Translations under genes and position numbers: made by a program | In this document: one piece after another, positions 61,144 through 64,000 of the stretch | How positions within the stretch are numbered: position 1 is the stretch's first letter | Layout: each line of letters starts with the position of its first letter | Notes under the pieces: model-generated | Told to the model about the DNA's origin: nothing | What the model saw: only the letters and a program-made list of their open reading frames with translations | The model's database searches: none | Source of the DNA: UBA7359 sp041689615 | GTDB taxonomy: Bacteria; Pseudomonadota; Gammaproteobacteria; Eutrophobiales; Eutrophobiaceae | Assembly: GCA_041689615.1 (NCBI GenBank) | Contig: JBDNFW010000033.1 | Location: 124,001 to 188,000 of the forward strand | Length of the DNA: 64,000 nucleotides | Direction of reading: 5' to 3'

Positions 61144-61449
61144 CTATTTCCAAACCTGCCACCATTTCTTTTTACTTTCATCAATAGACTGAGAAGGATT
61201 TATTTTCACTCCTGTTTCTTTTTTCTGATTTATTAATTCTAATAAATCAGGTGTAAACCAATACTCAGCATTAGGCTCTTCGAAAGCCACATTTATTACG
61301 TAATCATCTTTCGCATCACCCAAGAAACTCACGCCAGTCGATGATGGGCTAGTTTCTCCTAGTACTTCTCCTATCTTTCCAGATAAACCAAGTTCATCGG
61401 TTTGGTCAGAATTTAAAATTTTTACATTGTCACCATACGAAACTGTCAT
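61144..61449 (-). CDS. Small protein of unknown function, SH3-like start
   Basis: 101 residues, not recognised. The first ~70 residues look like a small beta domain that starts with VSYGDNVKILNSDQTDELGLSGKIGEV, reminiscent of KOW/SH3-like barrels where a GxVG turn follows a basic strand. The tail ends with a Lys/Trp-rich stretch (KKKWWQVWK) that could associate with membranes. Cytoplasmic, no signal peptide. It is flanked upstream by palindromic element B. Confidence 0.6.
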   Translation of the reverse strand: MTVSYGDNVKILNSDQTDELGLSGKIGEVLGETSPSSTGVSFLGDAKDDYVINVAFEEPNAEYWFTPDLLELINQKKETGVKINPSQSIDESKKKWWQVWK

Positions 61450-61482
61450 AACTACTTTTAACCTTTAATTTTTAGAGAACTA

Positions 61483-61628
61483 TGCACGACTACTGCACTC
61501 GGTTACTCATCGTCGCCTAAAGCGCCTACTGTTGGTAAAAACAAACTAATAATACTCATGTACTAGGTGTACACTCCGCTTATAAGTTTGTTTTTGCCTC
61601 GATTAACCTTCGTTCGTAACGTCGTGCA
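61483..61628. repeat. Imperfect 146-bp palindromic intergenic element B
   Basis: Ends TGCACGAC (61483-61490) and GTCGTGCA (61621-61628) are exact inverted copies. Inner arms GGTAAAAACAAACT and AAGTTTGTTTTTGCC (near 61534-61547 and 61583-61597) pair with one mismatch. The centre holds a GTACACTCCGC-like loop region. Like element A it has terminal GCACGA and inner GGyAAAAAC blocks and a similar length, but only those blocks are shared. It lies between the ABC operon end and a small gene. Confidence 0.65.
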
Positions 61629-61648
61629 AAGCTTTATTTTATTGTGCT

Positions 61649-63289
61649 TCAAACTGTGCCGGTATTTTTTATTCGCGGTACGGCTGAAAGTAATTTTTTT
61701 GTGTATTCATTTTTAGGATGCATCAATACTTGTTCTACTCCACCTTGCTCTACTATTTTTCCCTGATACATCACTGCAACATAGTGCGCGATGTATTCAA
61801 CCACACTAATATTATGCGTAATAAACAAATAACCGAGTTGATGCTCTTTTTGCAATTTTCTTAAGAGCGCAAGAATTTGTGCTTGCACTGACACATCGAG
61901 CGCACTGGTTGGTTCATCACAAATAATTAATTTTGGTTTGACGGCTAATGCGCGTGCTATACAAATACGTTGACGTTGACCACCGGAAAATTCATGTGGA
62001 TAGCGAAGCAAATGTTCGGCTAATAAACCAACCTGTTCCAGTAGCTCAACACTCATTTGATCACGTTGTTTTTGTGTTTCGCCGATACCTTGAGCCAACA
62101 TACCCTCTTGAATAATCTCCCTGATCATCATTCTTGGATTCATTGATGAATACGGATCCTGAAATACAATTTGTATTTCTGATCGTTTCTTTCTTAAAGC
62201 GGCTGCATCCAGACGACTTAAATCTTGTCCTTCGTATAAGACTTCACCGTCAGTCGTTTGCAACAATCGCAAAATGCCTTTACCCATAGTCGTTTTACCA
62301 CAGCCGGATTCACCAACAACCGCCACTGTTTCACCAGCATGAACATCAAGAGTTACACCATCAACTGCACGCACATGACCAACGACTTTTTTAAACAAGC
62401 CTTTACGTATCGGGTAATAGACTTTTAAGTCACGCACTTTTAGTAAACATTGTTCATCTTTACGTTCAAATTTATTTTCATCTACTTCCGACTGGCGTTT
62501 TGCCCAACTGGGAATCGCATCGAATAATTGTAAGGTATAAGGATGTTCAGGATTATCAAATAAACTTTGCTTGTCTTTCGCTTCAACAATTTTTCCCTGA
62601 CGCATTACCGCAACATGATCTGCCATTTGCGAGGTCACACCCAAATCATGCGTAATGAATAAAATCGCCATGCCGGTGTCTTTTTGCAGTTGCAATAACA
62701 AATCCAAAACTTGCGCCTGAATGGTAACGTCTAATGCGGTTGTTGGTTCATCTGCAATTAACAAGTCCGGTTCACCAGCAAGCGCGATCGCAATCATGAT
62801 GCGTTGCTTCATACCGCCGGAAAATTGATGCGGATATTCATTGATTCGGCGCTCCGGTTCAGGAATACCGACTGCGTCTAATAATTCAATACTGCGTTTA
62901 ATGCATTTTTCTTTTGATATATTTTGATGTCGATAAAGCGTTTCGCTGATTTGTTGACCTGCAGTTAATACTGGATTCAAGGAAGTTTGCGGTTCCTGAA
63001 AGATCATACCTATCTTTGCACCGCGCACATCACGCATTTTACTCTCTGGCAGTTTAAAAAGATCTTCGCCATTTAACAGGATCTGACCTCCATTTATCCT
63101 TGCAGCGGAGGGTAACAAACGCATAATTGATAATGCCGTTAATGATTTACCACTACCTGACTCGCCAAGTAAGACAAATGTTTCGCCTTTCTTTATTTTA
63201 AAACTGACATCATCAACCACATCAACTCTGTTCTCACCTTTACCAAAGCTGGTGGTTAAATTATTTATTTCTAATAATGTATCTGACAT
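61649..63289 (-). CDS. Peptide ABC transporter ATPase with two nucleotide-binding domains (YejF-like)
   Basis: 546 residues with two complete ABC domains. Domain 1: GESGSGKSL, LLIADEPTTALD and signature FSGGMKQR; domain 2: GESGCGKTT, IICDEPTSALD and FSGGQRQR. The H-loops ITHDLG and ITHNIS follow. This fused ATPase type serves dipeptide/oligopeptide importers such as YejABEF, whose permease is the next upstream gene cluster on the same strand. The thioesterase gene is inserted between permease and ATPase. Substrate specificity is not predictable from the ATPase. Confidence 0.88.
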   Translation of the reverse strand: MSDTLLEINNLTTSFGKGENRVDVVDDVSFKIKKGETFVLLGESGSGKSLTALSIMRLLPSAARINGGQILLNGEDLFKLPESKMRDVRGAKIGMIFQEPQTSLNPVLTAGQQISETLYRHQNISKEKCIKRSIELLDAVGIPEPERRINEYPHQFSGGMKQRIMIAIALAGEPDLLIADEPTTALDVTIQAQVLDLLLQLQKDTGMAILFITHDLGVTSQMADHVAVMRQGKIVEAKDKQSLFDNPEHPYTLQLFDAIPSWAKRQSEVDENKFERKDEQCLLKVRDLKVYYPIRKGLFKKVVGHVRAVDGVTLDVHAGETVAVVGESGCGKTTMGKGILRLLQTTDGEVLYEGQDLSRLDAAALRKKRSEIQIVFQDPYSSMNPRMMIREIIQEGMLAQGIGETQKQRDQMSVELLEQVGLLAEHLLRYPHEFSGGQRQRICIARALAVKPKLIICDEPTSALDVSVQAQILALLRKLQKEHQLGYLFITHNISVVEYIAHYVAVMYQGKIVEQGGVEQVLMHPKNEYTKKLLSAVPRIKNTGTV

Positions 63290-63295
63290 ATCAAT

Positions 63296-63694
63296 TTAAA
63301 TTTCCGGTAATAATCTAGGGCGACGATTTTCATCCAGCGCGACATAGGTTAATTCAGCTTCGGTAACTTTAACTATTTCTTTATCTGCCGGATTACGTTC
63401 AGCATAGACTTCAACCTTAACAGTAATTGAAGTTTTACCTGTTTTAACAATGTCGGCATAACAACTAACAACATCACCGACAAAAACAGGCTGATGAAAC
63501 TCAATCGAATTAACTGCCACTGTAGCCACTCGACCTTTTGCTCTTTCCAATGCCGGTATCGCTGCGGCAATATCAATTTGCGACATAATCCAGCCACCAA
63601 AAATACTACCACCTGAATTGGTATCTTTTGGCATTGCCGCCACTTTTATTGAGGGCAATCTATCTGTTGGTAATTGAACATTAGATTTAGACAT
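63296..63694 (-). CDS. yciA: Acyl-CoA thioesterase, YciA-type hotdog protein
   Basis: 132 residues with a single hotdog fold: ANTNSGGSIFGGWIMSQIDIAAAIPA-type helix (actual DTNSGGSIFGGWIMSQIDIAA), VATVAVNSIEFHQPVFVGDVVSCYA and KTGKTSITVKVEV are typical of YciA and human ACOT-like acyl-CoA hydrolases, with the Asn/Asp active-site pair in DTNSGGSIFGGW and the FHQPV turn. It hydrolyses acyl-CoA. It lies within a peptide ABC transporter operon, with six bases to the ATPase and eight to the permease gene. Confidence 0.87.
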   Translation of the reverse strand: MSKSNVQLPTDRLPSIKVAAMPKDTNSGGSIFGGWIMSQIDIAAAIPALERAKGRVATVAVNSIEFHQPVFVGDVVSCYADIVKTGKTSITVKVEVYAERNPADKEIVKVTEAELTYVALDENRRPRLLPEI

Positions 63695-63702
63695 AAATAT
63701 TT

Positions 63703-64000
63703 TTAATCTTCACTGATTCGTGGATCGAATGCATCCCGAACTGCATCAGAAAATAAATTTGCAGCCAGCACCAACACAAACATAAAAATAAATGCCGCCG
63801 CTAGAGACCACCAGACGATTGGTTCACGAGCCATCTCTAATCGGGCACCATTAATCATATTTCCCCAACTATACATACTCGGGTCAACACCAATATTAAT
63901 ATAAGAAAGCACGGCTTCAGCTAAAACCAATCCGCTAAAATCAAGTACGATAGATATCATAACGATATGCATAACGTTCGGTAATAAATGACGCAGCATA
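63703..64000 (-). CDS. ABC transporter permease, C-terminal part (YejE/OppC-like)
   Basis: Partial: the reading frame is open to the window edge, so the N-terminal part is outside. The visible 98 residues hold the end of a BPD_transp_1 permease: FRHLLPNV-type loop (MLRHLLPNVMHIVMIS), LAEAVLSYINIGVDPSMYSWGNMINGAR (the EAA-like loop region) and the final membrane helix, ending DAVRDAFDPRI, typical of the OppC/DppC/YejE subunit. Together with the following ATPase it forms an oligopeptide importer. Confidence 0.85.
   Translation of the reverse strand, partial: MLRHLLPNVMHIVMISIVLDFSGLVLAEAVLSYINIGVDPSMYSWGNMINGARLEMAREPIVWWSLAAAFIFMFVLVLAANLFSDAVRDAFDPRISED

Noticed and set aside
1..64000. tRNA, rRNA, CRISPR array, IS element or prophage
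   Set aside because: No cloverleaf-like segment, repeat-spacer array, transposase or integrase reading frame was seen on either strand.

Overview
The window is a 64 kb piece of an AT-rich chromosome, most likely from a gammaproteobacterium. The evidence is the Chp/Pil chemosensory cluster, SohB, AvtA, DarP, YehS, CbpA/CbpM, Mla-type lipid transport, a PmrA/PmrB-like two-component pair next to eptA, and a YciA-type thioesterase. The genus cannot be read from the sequence. There is no rRNA, tRNA, CRISPR array, phage block or recognisable insertion sequence. Most of the window is ordinary chromosome with several lineage-specific or damaged loci.

Layout. (1) 1-9.4 kb: a twitching/chemosensory operon pilG-pilH-pilI-pilJ-chpA, followed by a receiver-Ser/Thr kinase fusion. 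(2) 9.4-22.2 kb: a DUF2339/DUF3999 membrane pair, SohB protease, AvtA, glycerate kinase, an M28 peptidase, then three exported proteins (SRPBCC, YVTN beta-propeller, delta-class carbonic anhydrase) and a DUF2333 protein. (3) 22.2-28.4 kb: a small Sel1 protein and a short exported protein, then a TetR-RND-LolA-like-outer-membrane-barrel export locus with a long perfect palindrome in front of tetR. (4) 28.5-30.6 kb: a convergent XRE/RelE-like pair and a Y-family DNA polymerase with an unusual promoter and start. (5) 30.6-37.2 kb: FTR1 iron permease, cupredoxin, histidine kinase and response regulator on the minus strand; eptA with a perfect PmrA-box-like site and a DUF347 membrane protein on the plus strand; and a broken VIT1/CCC1-type transporter gene. 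(6) 37.2-45.2 kb: a membrane-anchored LuxR-type regulator, cytochrome b, cbpA-cbpM, a first Mla-type operon (F, E, D, B), DUF2237, a K+ channel-like protein and a two-domain PPK2 enzyme. (7) 45.4-49.6 kb: a very long Sel1-repeat gene interrupted by an in-frame amber codon. (8) 49.6-53.6 kb: a second Mla-type operon (F, E, D), PhnA-like protein, esterase and a convergent mlaC. (9) 53.9-64 kb: an orphan small gene with a strong terminator, TVP38 plus flavoprotein disulfide reductase, glutathione reductase, then a minus-strand run of small conserved genes (DUF805, methyltransferase, YehS, GNAT, DarP, VF530) and the 3' part of a peptide ABC transporter operon.

The points most worth a second look are: the Y-polymerase start region (sigma70-like promoter, GTTC-N7-GTTC repeat between -35 and -10, a good SD+ATG that reads six codons before a stop, with both a T TTT TTA slippery heptamer and a GTGA stop/start overlap); the PmrA-like box that moves the eptA start; the amber-split Sel1 gene with an array of short hydrophobic motifs; the doubly damaged VIT1 gene; two long palindromic intergenic elements; and the receiver-kinase fusion closing the Chp operon.
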